A stretch of 63,228 nucleotides of DNA, taken from NCBI RefSeq assembly GCF_000222705.1, contig NZ_AFUB01000060.1, positions 1 through 63,228 of the forward strand. Direction: 5' to 3'. Positions 33,233 to 40,862 of the stretch are shown here, piece by piece. The stretch's first letter is position 1, and every line of letters begins with the position of its first letter. The stretch is from Streptococcus mitis bv. 2 str. SK95. GTDB taxonomy: Bacteria > Bacillota > Bacilli > Lactobacillales > Streptococcaceae. The notes below the pieces were generated by a model that was not told where the DNA came from, did not search any database, and saw only the letters and a program-made list of their open reading frames with translations. The translations under genes were made by a program, and so were the position numbers.

Positions 33233-34462
33233 ATGGACGGAAGAGAGTTAAAAGACTTTAGAAAAGAACAAAAAATGACTAGGAAAGAGTTATCAATTAA
33301 GACTGGTATTCCTGTTTCAACTTTAAAGGCTTACGAGAATGGGTACAGAACTTTGAAAAAAACAGATTTTTTAGAAATAAAAAATCAATTTAGTTTGAAA
33401 AGATGTGATGCTAGTCTTACAAGATATATGGTGGATTATTTCAGGTTTACACTTCATAATGAAATTGATGTTTATTTTGTTGCGAAAGAATTTTTTGGAT
33501 TTGATATAATGCCTAAACCTGAAACGACCTCATTTATGAAATATGAGCTGTTGTATCGGTATGGGGATATTTGGTTTTTGGGATTTAATTCTTCGTACAG
33601 TGAGAATGGAGAAGATAAAAACAGAATCACGGTTCAATTAAGCGGTCAAGGCTGCAGACAGTTAGAAGTCTATCTTGAAAATGAAAATATAACTTGGATT
33701 GATTTTATAGAAAAAATTCAGAAGCGTTATGGAAATGATTTTAGTGTTACTAGGATAGATATTGCAGTTGATGAAATGGTTCAGGAAGATTCAAAAGATA
33801 ACTTTGATTTATCATCTCTAGTAACTAGATATTATAATCAAGAAATTGTTTCGCCATATCTAAGAAACTTTTCATTTGTTGGTGGAGGTGGATTTGATTT
33901 TGAGAATCCCTTAGAAATAGAAAATAGGCAAGGTTTGTCAATTTATCTTGGTAGTCGTCAGTCTGAAATGTATTTTAACTTTTATGAAAAAAGATATGAG
34001 ATAGCAAAGAAAGAAGGGATAAGCGTATCAGATAGCGTAAGGTTATTTGGGATATGGAATCGGTATGAGGTTCGATTTTCGCAAGGCAAGGCAAGGTCAT
34101 TTATTACAGAAGTTTTAGAAGGTGCTGAGATTGCTGAGTTGACAAGGTCGATATTTCAAGGTGCGATTCAGATTTATGATGGTACTGATGAACATGGTTT
34201 TAGAATGTATGATAGCAAGTGGCAAAGTCTTTTTGGAAATGACGAAGCAATCAGACTTTCAGTTAGTCCTGAGCCTTATTCTGTAGAAAGAACGATAAGA
34301 TGGCTTGTTGAGAGGGTTTCTAATTCGTTAGTGTATGTTTCTGAGATTGATCGATTGTTCATGCAAGAGAATATGAAAAAAATAATGAGTTCAGGAGAAA
34401 TTACGCCAAGACAACGAAAAGAACTAGAATTTCTTCAAAGTCAGTTAGGGAGTCTTACATGA
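33233..34462 (+). CDS. MobT/Orf20-type relaxase (Rep_trans family) with N-terminal HTH
   Basis: The 409-residue protein starts with a short helix-turn-helix (LKDFRKEQKMTRKELSIKTGIPVSTLKAYENGYRTL) and continues with a rolling-circle replication initiator domain (YRYGDIWFLGFN; VQLSGQGCRQLEVYL; VTRIDIAVDEM; WNRYEVRFSQGKARSFI). In Tn916 and ICEBs1 this protein nicks oriT, stays on the 5' end, and also drives autonomous replication. The ATG at 33233 has AGGAG 5-9 nt upstream. The frame is open further up, through the oriT hairpin. Confidence 0.85.
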   Translation: MDGRELKDFRKEQKMTRKELSIKTGIPVSTLKAYENGYRTLKKTDFLEIKNQFSLKRCDASLTRYMVDYFRFTLHNEIDVYFVAKEFFGFDIMPKPETTSFMKYELLYRYGDIWFLGFNSSYSENGEDKNRITVQLSGQGCRQLEVYLENENITWIDFIEKIQKRYGNDFSVTRIDIAVDEMVQEDSKDNFDLSSLVTRYYNQEIVSPYLRNFSFVGGGGFDFENPLEIENRQGLSIYLGSRQSEMYFNFYEKRYEIAKKEGISVSDSVRLFGIWNRYEVRFSQGKARSFITEVLEGAEIAELTRSIFQGAIQIYDGTDEHGFRMYDSKWQSLFGNDEAIRLSVSPEPYSVERTIRWLVERVSNSLVYVSEIDRLFMQENMKKIMSSGEITPRQRKELEFLQSQLGSLT

Positions 34463-34644
34463 TTGAATATAAAGATATTGAAAAGATTGTCTATTTGATT
34501 CCTGAAAGAAATTTTTATGATGGAGTAATTGATAGTAAGGTTGCTAGAGAGTATCAAGCCTATATTGAGTTTCAATCACAAAAGTATAATCAAACAAAGA
34601 GAAAGTGTGATTGGGATGAACTGAAACGTTTAAATATAGAATAA
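34459..34644 (+). CDS. hypothetical ICE protein
   Basis: The 61-residue soluble, charged protein overlaps the relaxase stop by ATGA, so it is translationally coupled. It is not recognised. Confidence 0.6.
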   Translation: MIEYKDIEKIVYLIPERNFYDGVIDSKVAREYQAYIEFQSQKYNQTKRKCDWDELKRLNIE

Positions 34645-34813
34645 TGAAACGTATTTAGCAAATGAAGTAGATGTAAAAAGAAAACTATTGTGGTTTGGGT
34701 TGCTAAGAAGGAGTAAAGAAGAGATGGAAGAAGAATGTTTGAAGTTGATTGAACGATTTCATTTAGAGAGGTGGTTTTAAAAATGTCAGTGAAATCAAAA
34801 GGTGGGGTTTGTG

Positions 34814-34921
34814 ATGTATGCTGACAAAAATAGGAAAACTAGCGCAGTCTGTTTGACTGTTTTTGTTAGCCCTCTAAACGTGAAACGTTTAGACAGATTG
34901 AGGACTTGCGATGAATTTTAA
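34814..34921 (+). other. conserved-looking double hairpin with a 35-codon frame
   Basis: The DNA between 34645 and 34941 has no clear gene. It holds a nested inverted repeat: CTGACAAAAATAG (34820-34832) with CTGTTTTTGTTAG (34857-34869), which pairs with two wobbles, and an inner CAGTC/GACTG. CTAAACG/CGTTTAG follows at 34873-34891. A frame starting MYADKNRKTSAVC (34814-34921) covers the same bases, and an 18-codon frame with AAGGAG precedes it (about 34724-34780). Lying next to the relaxase, it may be a single-strand origin or an RNA element. Confidence 0.45.
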
Positions 34922-34941
34922 AGAAGTGTAAGGGTTAAAAC

Positions 34942-35103
34942 ATGATAAGAATAGTAAAGACGATTGTTAAAATTGTAGGATATGTGATTTTAAACTCTAT
35001 TTTAGGATTGGCGTTATCTTTGTTTTTTTATGTCCTGATAGGGAATGTAAAAATCTCGATTCTATTATTTATATTGTTTTTTATAGGGAGGTTGATTTTT
35101 TGA
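34942..35103 (+). CDS. small membrane protein (53 residues)
   Basis: The frame MIRIVKTIVKIVGYVILNSI and onward is hydrophobic with two helices (about 11-31 and 38-53). It ends with TGA directly before the ATG of the next small ORF, so the pair looks translationally coupled. It has no recognised family. The ribosome site AAGGG is modest. Confidence 0.5.
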   Translation: MIRIVKTIVKIVGYVILNSILGLALSLFFYVLIGNVKISILLFILFFIGRLIF

Positions 35104-35259
35104 ATGAAAAGAAGAAATGCTATTTCTAGTTTATCTGCTAAAAAGGTACTAAAAGGAAAAGAAGAAAAAAAGTTGGATTTTGTTATTGATTTAATTATTG
35201 CAGGATTTCTATTCTATATTATTCGTATCATTGTTGTTGGTTTAAAAAATATCTTTTAG
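35104..35259 (+). CDS. small membrane protein (51 residues)
   Basis: The frame starts MKRRNAISSLSAKKVLKGKE, a basic head, followed by one membrane helix (about 26-48). It starts immediately after the previous stop; GGGAGG lies 14 nt upstream. Unrecognised. Confidence 0.5.
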   Translation: MKRRNAISSLSAKKVLKGKEEKKLDFVIDLIIAGFLFYIIRIIVVGLKNIF

Positions 35260-35277
35260 AAAGATGGGTTTAGAATA

Positions 35278-35723
35278 ATGGAGAAATTTCATGAAAAGTT
35301 AAAAGTGTTGAGGAAGGAAAAAGGACTTACACAAAAAAAGTCTTTCTAATATGTTAAACATATCTCAAGGAGCTTATGCACAGTGGGAAAACGGAAAGCG
35401 TGAGCCTAACTTTGAGAAATTAAGTATGTTAGCTTGTATATTTGATGTTTCTATTGATTTTTTTGTTAAGTAAAAATTTAGAAATATCAAAAGAAACCTA
35501 TTTAAAGTTAAAAGAAGAAAAAAAGAATTTATTTTCAGTCAGACTAAAAGAATTACGTTTACAGCATGGATTTAGTCAAGAAGAATTAGCAGAAAAAATT
35601 GGTATAAAAAGAAATTCTTATAGTGATTGGGAAAATGGTAAGTGTAAACCTAACTATGAAAAATTAGAAAAAATAGCTGATTTTTTTGGTGTTTCGTTGG
35701 ATTGGTTGTTTGGGAGAGAATAG
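35278..35723 (+). pseudogene. broken double helix-turn-helix (XRE) regulator
   Basis: The first frame (35278-35349) begins MEKFHEKLKVLRKEKGLTQK and is cut after an A7 run (35333-35339). In the next register the same HTH continues (SLSNMLNISQGAYAQWENGKREPNFEKLSMLACIFDVSIDF) and is cut at a T7 run (35458-35464). Beyond that the sequence continues into a linker and a second complete HTH (RLKELRLQHGFSQEELAEKIGIKRNSYSDWENGK, ending WLFGRE). Removing one base from each run restores a single protein of about 147 residues with two HTH domains. As it stands, only the second HTH (35442-35723, 93 residues) could be made intact. Confidence 0.7.
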
Positions 35724-35784
35724 ATGAAAGTTAAGAAACGTTCTCCTTCTTTTTGTTAAGGGTAAGTTATAAAAAAATAGAAAA

Positions 35785-36078
35785 ATGAATGAAGAGGTAA
35801 ATGAAATGGCATTACAAGGAAAAGATAAGCAAGTTATTGAATTGTCGAATGAACTTGCTAAAAAATTGAAGGAAAAAGATTTTTCGCAATCTTGGTCACT
35901 TGCAGGGGAGTTGAATGGGCTTCTTAAGAATGAAGAAGAGTTGACTTTATCTTATCAAGTAATTCAGTGTATTAAAAACGATTTGGCGAGTTATTATGAT
36001 ATGAATAAGGCATACAATAAAGTTGCAAATCGTGCTTTTGCGATTGGAAGCAATTTGGAGCGTAGTGCTTCAATTTAG
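35785..36078 (+). CDS. hypothetical ICE protein
   Basis: The 97-residue soluble helical protein has the central segment VIELSNELAKKLKEKDFSQSWSLAGELNGLLK. A second ATG at 35806 has GAAGAGG upstream and may be the true start (90 residues). Not recognised. The next terminator follows at once. Confidence 0.6.
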   Translation: MNEEVNEMALQGKDKQVIELSNELAKKLKEKDFSQSWSLAGELNGLLKNEEELTLSYQVIQCIKNDLASYYDMNKAYNKVANRAFAIGSNLERSASI

Positions 36079-36089
36079 TTAAAATGGTG

Positions 36090-36119
36090 AAGGAAGTCAA
36101 GTTTGGCTTCCTTTTTTAT
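36090..36119 (+). terminator. terminator before the acidic protein gene
   Basis: AAGGAAGTC pairs with GGCTTCCTT (one wobble), followed by T6. The next ribosome site, AAGGAG, comes directly after. Confidence 0.75.
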
Positions 36120-36134
36120 TTGGAAGGAGAAAAA

Positions 36135-36503
36135 ATGAGTATTAAAGTCGTCTATGATAAGTTTTCTGATGTGTGTGAGCATTACAATTTTGGAAAAAAG
36201 TTGCTTGATGAACCTGCAAAGATTATTGAACGCTTAGATGAACACTTTGACGGTGTAGAGTTTGGACAGTTTGATGGTAACAATCCTGACAATGTGTATA
36301 TCAATTCGTTTACAGAAGTTGATACAAAAGAAGCGCTGATTGATTTTGCTGGTATTCTGAATCATGGAGAATATGAGCAGTTAGTCAATGAAGATCGTTT
36401 GTCTGCGTATGTAGAAGAACATGAAGAAGAAATTGCTAGTCGTTTAGGAGATTCCTATGTGTTTCTCGGTCACGAAGGCGATAGCTGGTACTTTTTGCAA
36501 TAG
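36135..36503 (+). CDS. highly acidic protein, possible antirestriction (DNA-mimic) protein
   Basis: The 122-residue protein has roughly three times as many Asp/Glu as Lys/Arg, concentrated in the C-terminal half (NEDRLSAYVEEHEEEIASRLGD). It is followed by an ArdA-like frame. Acidic DNA-mimic proteins that block restriction enzymes are common in ICEs, including ArdA (Orf18) of Tn916. No clear family match is visible, so this is inference from composition and neighbours. The ATG at 36135 is chosen for AAGGAG 6-11 nt upstream. An in-frame ATG at 36084 precedes a terminator. Confidence 0.6.
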   Translation: MSIKVVYDKFSDVCEHYNFGKKLLDEPAKIIERLDEHFDGVEFGQFDGNNPDNVYINSFTEVDTKEALIDFAGILNHGEYEQLVNEDRLSAYVEEHEEEIASRLGDSYVFLGHEGDSWYFLQ

Positions 36504-36522
36504 AAAATGGCTGATACTGAAT

Positions 36523-36738
36523 ATGGCTTCAAAAGTGTTGATTAAGAATCCAAAGAATGGAAGGCAGGCTTGGTTTAGCTTGCCTTTATATTTTGGAAAG
36601 TTATCTCAAATTGGTTTGACTGGCTCTTATGATGAAACTATTGAAATTGTTGATTATGAGGGTTCAGCATTTATTGGTTACGGTCTATTTACTGTTGCTG
36701 ATTTGGAACAGTTGAATAAACAAGTGGAAAGTGGTTAA
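36523..36738 (+). CDS. short ArdA-like protein (N-terminal domain only)
   Basis: The 71-residue frame MASKVLIKNPKNGRQAWFSL and following (LPLYFG, IGLTGSYDETIEIVDYEG, FTVADLEQLN) resembles the first domain of ArdA antirestriction proteins (G-WFSLP, IG, YEE--I-DYE, I-ELN). Full ArdA is about 165 residues, so this is one domain only. No ribosome site precedes 36523. An in-frame ATG at 36457, inside the previous gene, has AGGAG six bases upstream and would add 22 residues. Confidence 0.55.
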   Translation: MASKVLIKNPKNGRQAWFSLPLYFGKLSQIGLTGSYDETIEIVDYEGSAFIGYGLFTVADLEQLNKQVESG

Positions 36739-36771
36739 AGGAAGGAAGAAAATTGAGGTAATCTATTTGAA

Positions 36772-37728
36772 ATGATAAGAAAATTTAAAAAAAGAGAAAA
36801 AAATCAAGAAAGATTAAAGAAGCTTTCTGATAAGAAGGTATACACTCCTAAGAAAATCAATCAAAAGGGTGCGAATCTAATTTTTGGCTCTTTATTGATT
36901 GGTTTTGTAGTTTTTGTGGGTGCTGCTGGAGTTTTATCAATTAAGAATGTATCTAAAGTGAAGGAATTTGAAAAGAATCAGATTGCTAAAGTAGATAATA
37001 AGGAAATTGATAGACGCCTGGAGCAATTTTTGGATAGCTATGTAAGCTATTATTTTACTTACAAGGCAGGTGAGAAGGATAGTGAAGAAAACGCAAAGCG
37101 TTTGAATGAATTCTATGGAACACCGCCTAGTGTCAAAAACCAAGGGCAATCAAAACAAGATATGTCTATTGTGAGTGGTCGTTTGTTGATGGCGAAAGAT
37201 GGAGTTGCAGTTTATGCGGTGACTTATGATACAAAGGTTGATAATAAGGTTCAACGTGTATCAATCGAGTTTTCAATCCCATACGTTGAAAAAGACGGTC
37301 GCTATTATGTTGATGGTTTGCCTTGGTTTGCTCCTGTTACAGATTTTAAGAGTCAGGATGTTGACAAAGAAAAGCAATTGGTTTTGACGGCAAATGATGG
37401 TCTGAGTGAAAATGACAGAAAAGATTTGGTTGCTTTTGTTGAATTGTTCTTCAAGAATTATACAAGCAGTCAATCGAATCTTGACTTGATCTCAAAAAAT
37501 ATCAAAACAATTGGTGGAGCAACTGTTAAAAGCATTGATTATACCTATTTTGTAAAAGGCAGTGATAAGACACTGGCTTATGTGCAAGTTACCTTTGATA
37601 TTTTGGGTACAAGTCATAGCGAGAATTTTTCTTTCGAGTTAAGGAAAGATAAAGATAGTTATTTTGTAGATAAAATGGAGCATCAGATTCCATTTGATTA
37701 TGCGAAAGATAAAACAAAAGAAAATTAA
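36772..37728 (+). CDS. TcpC/ConB-like conjugation channel protein (VirB8-like)
   Basis: The 318-residue protein has a basic cytoplasmic head, one membrane helix (about 37-58) and two extracellular NTF2-like domains (about 80-200 and 210-312). This is the TcpC layout found in ConB of ICEBs1 and Orf13 of Tn916. It is a VirB8-like part of the secretion channel. It is first of the secretion module and is followed 14 bp later by the TcpD-like gene. Confidence 0.85.
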   Translation: MIRKFKKREKNQERLKKLSDKKVYTPKKINQKGANLIFGSLLIGFVVFVGAAGVLSIKNVSKVKEFEKNQIAKVDNKEIDRRLEQFLDSYVSYYFTYKAGEKDSEENAKRLNEFYGTPPSVKNQGQSKQDMSIVSGRLLMAKDGVAVYAVTYDTKVDNKVQRVSIEFSIPYVEKDGRYYVDGLPWFAPVTDFKSQDVDKEKQLVLTANDGLSENDRKDLVAFVELFFKNYTSSQSNLDLISKNIKTIGGATVKSIDYTYFVKGSDKTLAYVQVTFDILGTSHSENFSFELRKDKDSYFVDKMEHQIPFDYAKDKTKEN

Positions 37729-37742
37729 GGAGAATGAGATAA

Positions 37743-37961
37743 ATGAGTTTTTTTCAGTATTTAGTTGATAAGTTGGGGGTTCCTTTGATTGGATTGTTTG
37801 TATTTAGTAAAGCCATTCGAGCTTGGAGGGAAGGAAAGACTTGGGGGATTTTGGTGTCTATTTTGACGGGTGCTTTAATTTTATGGTTCTTGTTAAGTCC
37901 AGAAACTGTATTGAAAGCCCCTGCGACTTTATTTAATAAATTGTTAGAAGTTTTCAAGTAA
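37743..37961 (+). CDS. TcpD/ConC-like small membrane protein
   Basis: The 72-residue protein has two membrane helices around a basic loop (AIRAWREGKTWG). Size and position match ConC of ICEBs1 and TcpD. It follows AAGGAGAATG. Its role in the channel is unknown. Confidence 0.7.
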   Translation: MSFFQYLVDKLGVPLIGLFVFSKAIRAWREGKTWGILVSILTGALILWFLLSPETVLKAPATLFNKLLEVFK

Positions 37962-37965
37962 GCCT

Positions 37966-38358
37966 ATGGAAAAAGAAGAGAAACAATTATTTTCGTATAA
38001 GCGTGGTTTTGACCAGCCTATATTTGTAAAAGAATTATCGGATAATTTTAGTTTACCTTTTGCGGTTGAGATGTCGACTTTATTGTATTTTGTCTTTTTT
38101 ACTCCGATTTTCTTTTTTATTTTGATGTCAGTAGGTTTTCTTGAGTGGGGTTGGTGCTTAGTTGTTGGTTCTGCCTTAGGTTGGCAATTGGGGAAAATTC
38201 TGACTAATAATAAAATTGATGGTAAAACGATAGTGATTTATCTTCGTGATTACATTTTTTATTTCTGGCATCACGGAAGATACGGTAAAAAGTATTATAT
38301 AAATAAAGGTAAACGATACGTAAAAATAGAAAGGATTTATCGTGGAAATTACGAGTAA
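37966..38358 (+). CDS. TcpE/ConD-like conjugation membrane protein
   Basis: The 130-residue protein has two membrane helices (about 38-56 and 62-82) and a basic C-terminus with YGKKYYINKGKRYVKIERIYRG. It matches the TcpE family by size, topology and place between TcpD- and VirB4-like genes. It overlaps the next gene by 17 bp. Confidence 0.75.
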   Translation: MEKEEKQLFSYKRGFDQPIFVKELSDNFSLPFAVEMSTLLYFVFFTPIFFFILMSVGFLEWGWCLVVGSALGWQLGKILTNNKIDGKTIVIYLRDYIFYFWHHGRYGKKYYINKGKRYVKIERIYRGNYE

Positions 38359-40849
38359 TTACTGGGACTTTGCGGATAGTTTGATATTACGTAAAAATGG
38401 TGGTGTTTTTGCAGTCTTTGAAGTTCCTAGTGAGGTTTTAGTTACGATAGACAAGAGGGGACGTGAGCGGTTTAAACAAACTGCTTTTTCAGCTTTTAGT
38501 AAACTATCGGTTTATGGTGATTTTGAATTGCATACGATTCCTATTCCAATAGATTTGTATGAGCGATTTGAACTCTTGCGCCAAGATATTGACCAAGATA
38601 GCGGTACAGCGCCTTTAGCAAATTTGATGATGGATAGTCTGCAAGAAAAGATTGAAGATGAGATTGAGTTTTTGTTTGAGTACAAGCATTATATCTCTGT
38701 TCCATTGAAATCAAACAATATCAGTCCAGATCTAGTTTCGACTTTAAAAGACAGCATGTCTTTCTATAAAAAAGAAACGTTGAAGTTGTTGGGGCTGGGT
38801 GAATTACCTCCTTTAAATTGGTATGAGGATTGGCAATTAAAAAAGAATGCTTTAAAAAGTGCCTTGCATCAATTGAGAGTTCGTGAAGTTGAAAAAACGG
38901 AGTTGGAGTTTTTAGCTCGTTTACAATTCTTACGAGGTCAATTTTATGACAAGGAAACAGAAGTAGATGCAATTAAGAATTGTATCGATAATATCGATGA
39001 TACAAATATTTATTTTGAAGATCACAAAGTGTTGCGATTGGAGAATAAAGATGATGATAATTTGGTCGCTTGTTTCCCAATTGTAGACTATCCTAAAAAT
39101 GTATCTTCGATTCATCTACAAGAAGAACTGCAGCTGCTAGATTTTCCTGTAGAGAGTATCTATAAAGTTGCATTCTCGGCAGATAAGGGTGTTTCTTCTT
39201 CTAAAAAGAAAGCAAGAAACAAACGTAAAAATTTGGGGAATGTGGTTGCTGAAATTGAGGAAGATGGTGATATTCAACGTTTGGAAGTGTTGGAAGCTCA
39301 TCAAATGTTAGTTGACTATCAAGAAAAGGTTGAAAGTAAAGAAAAAATGGTTGAATTTCTCCATTTCTTGGTTGTGACTGGTGATGATGAAGATGAGATT
39401 GAGGAAAGATATGATATTTTAAGTAAGCTTATAGCTGACTTGGGAGGTTCTCTTGCAAGAGGCTATGCTGATAGATTGTATCTTTTCTACAAAGGTCGCT
39501 TCACAGAGTTGTTGGATAAAAAACGTGAAAGTTATGTGCAATATACTTCTTTGGAAGGTTTTTGTCAGAATATGTTTTTTGTCACGAAAGAGGTGGGAAA
39601 CAAGGTTGGTTTCCCTATTGCACGAATAGACAATGAAATTGCGAGTTGGGGTGGTGACTTTATGGCAGCCTTACAAGCAAGTAATCGTCTAGTCTTTTCA
39701 AACTTGCTTCAGGCGAATAAAATGGGGATTAAGGATAAGATTACCAATAATCCTCATGTTGCTATTACTGGAGCGACTGGAAATGGAAAATCGTATCTAA
39801 CAAAATTGTTGTTTACCTTGAATAGTTTCTTGAAAATCAAGTCTGTTTATATTGACCCTAAAGCGGAAATGCGAAGTCAGTATATGAAGATTTTGAAGGA
39901 GTATGAGGAACAGAATATTTATGAAGAAGTTCAGGAGTATATCAAATCAATTCACTTTGTAACGTTGGATATGAAGGAAGATAGAAATATTGGAGTGCTA
40001 GATCCATTTGCTTATATTGATGAAAAGACAACGTTGACAGAAATTGCTTCGGTCTTAATTTCTACCGTTTTAGACAAAGAGGATTCTAAGAAATTGAAAT
40101 CTTACTTGTTGGAAAATATTGATAAGGTTTGGGATAGGAAACAAAATGGAGAAACGGTTGGAATGTTACATCTGTTTAAGACTTTTGAAGAAGAGAAAGA
40201 CAAAGATGTAGTAAGGATTGGCCGTTATTTGTCAAAAATGGGCGAAAATACCTTGTTAAAATTGTGCTTCTCTGATGGCTCTAACAAGTCTTTGCAGTCG
40301 GACAATAAGATTACGATTTTTGAGATTGCAGGCTTGGATATGCCTAAGACTTCTAAGTATGAGGATATGACAGATACTCAATTACGAAGTCTTGCAGTCA
40401 TGTACGGTTTAACGTTTTTCTGTGCTGATTTTGGAGAAAGAGATAGAACACAAGAAACCTTGCTGTATGTAGATGAGGCTTGGCAAATTTTGTTGACCCC
40501 TAGCGGTCGTCAATTGCTGGCGAGAATCAAGCGTACAGGTCGTTCGTTTAATAATTTCTTAGTGTTGGTAACTCAGTCTGTAAAAGATGTTTCAACTGAA
40601 GATGATGGTACTGGTTTTGGTACAGTCTTTGCCTTTTCAGAAGATAGTGAGACTTCTTCGATTTTGGAACATCTTAAAATCAAAGAAGATGATTTATCTA
40701 AGGCATGGGTTGAAAATCAGACGATGGGTCAATGTATCTTCTCTGACGTTTTTGGTCGAAGAGAAAGAATTACAGTGGATGGTACCATATATGATTCGAT
40801 AACTCCATTGTATGCGACGGTCACAACGAATCTGAAGTCTGCAAGTTAG
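38342..40849 (+). CDS. VirB4/ConE-like conjugation ATPase
   Basis: The 835-residue protein is the motor of the type IV secretion machine at the inner face of the membrane. Walker A ITGATGNGKSYLTKLLF is near residue 478 and Walker B LLYVDEAWQIL near 708, followed by the TGRSFNNFLVLVTQS motif. The long N-terminal VirB4 domain (1-430) is intact. The start codon is GTG, inside the end of the previous gene. The length agrees with ConE of ICEBs1. Confidence 0.9.
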   Translation: MEITSNYWDFADSLILRKNGGVFAVFEVPSEVLVTIDKRGRERFKQTAFSAFSKLSVYGDFELHTIPIPIDLYERFELLRQDIDQDSGTAPLANLMMDSLQEKIEDEIEFLFEYKHYISVPLKSNNISPDLVSTLKDSMSFYKKETLKLLGLGELPPLNWYEDWQLKKNALKSALHQLRVREVEKTELEFLARLQFLRGQFYDKETEVDAIKNCIDNIDDTNIYFEDHKVLRLENKDDDNLVACFPIVDYPKNVSSIHLQEELQLLDFPVESIYKVAFSADKGVSSSKKKARNKRKNLGNVVAEIEEDGDIQRLEVLEAHQMLVDYQEKVESKEKMVEFLHFLVVTGDDEDEIEERYDILSKLIADLGGSLARGYADRLYLFYKGRFTELLDKKRESYVQYTSLEGFCQNMFFVTKEVGNKVGFPIARIDNEIASWGGDFMAALQASNRLVFSNLLQANKMGIKDKITNNPHVAITGATGNGKSYLTKLLFTLNSFLKIKSVYIDPKAEMRSQYMKILKEYEEQNIYEEVQEYIKSIHFVTLDMKEDRNIGVLDPFAYIDEKTTLTEIASVLISTVLDKEDSKKLKSYLLENIDKVWDRKQNGETVGMLHLFKTFEEEKDKDVVRIGRYLSKMGENTLLKLCFSDGSNKSLQSDNKITIFEIAGLDMPKTSKYEDMTDTQLRSLAVMYGLTFFCADFGERDRTQETLLYVDEAWQILLTPSGRQLLARIKRTGRSFNNFLVLVTQSVKDVSTEDDGTGFGTVFAFSEDSETSSILEHLKIKEDDLSKAWVENQTMGQCIFSDVFGRRERITVDGTIYDSITPLYATVTTNLKSAS

Positions 40850-40862
40850 CAAAGGAGAAAAG

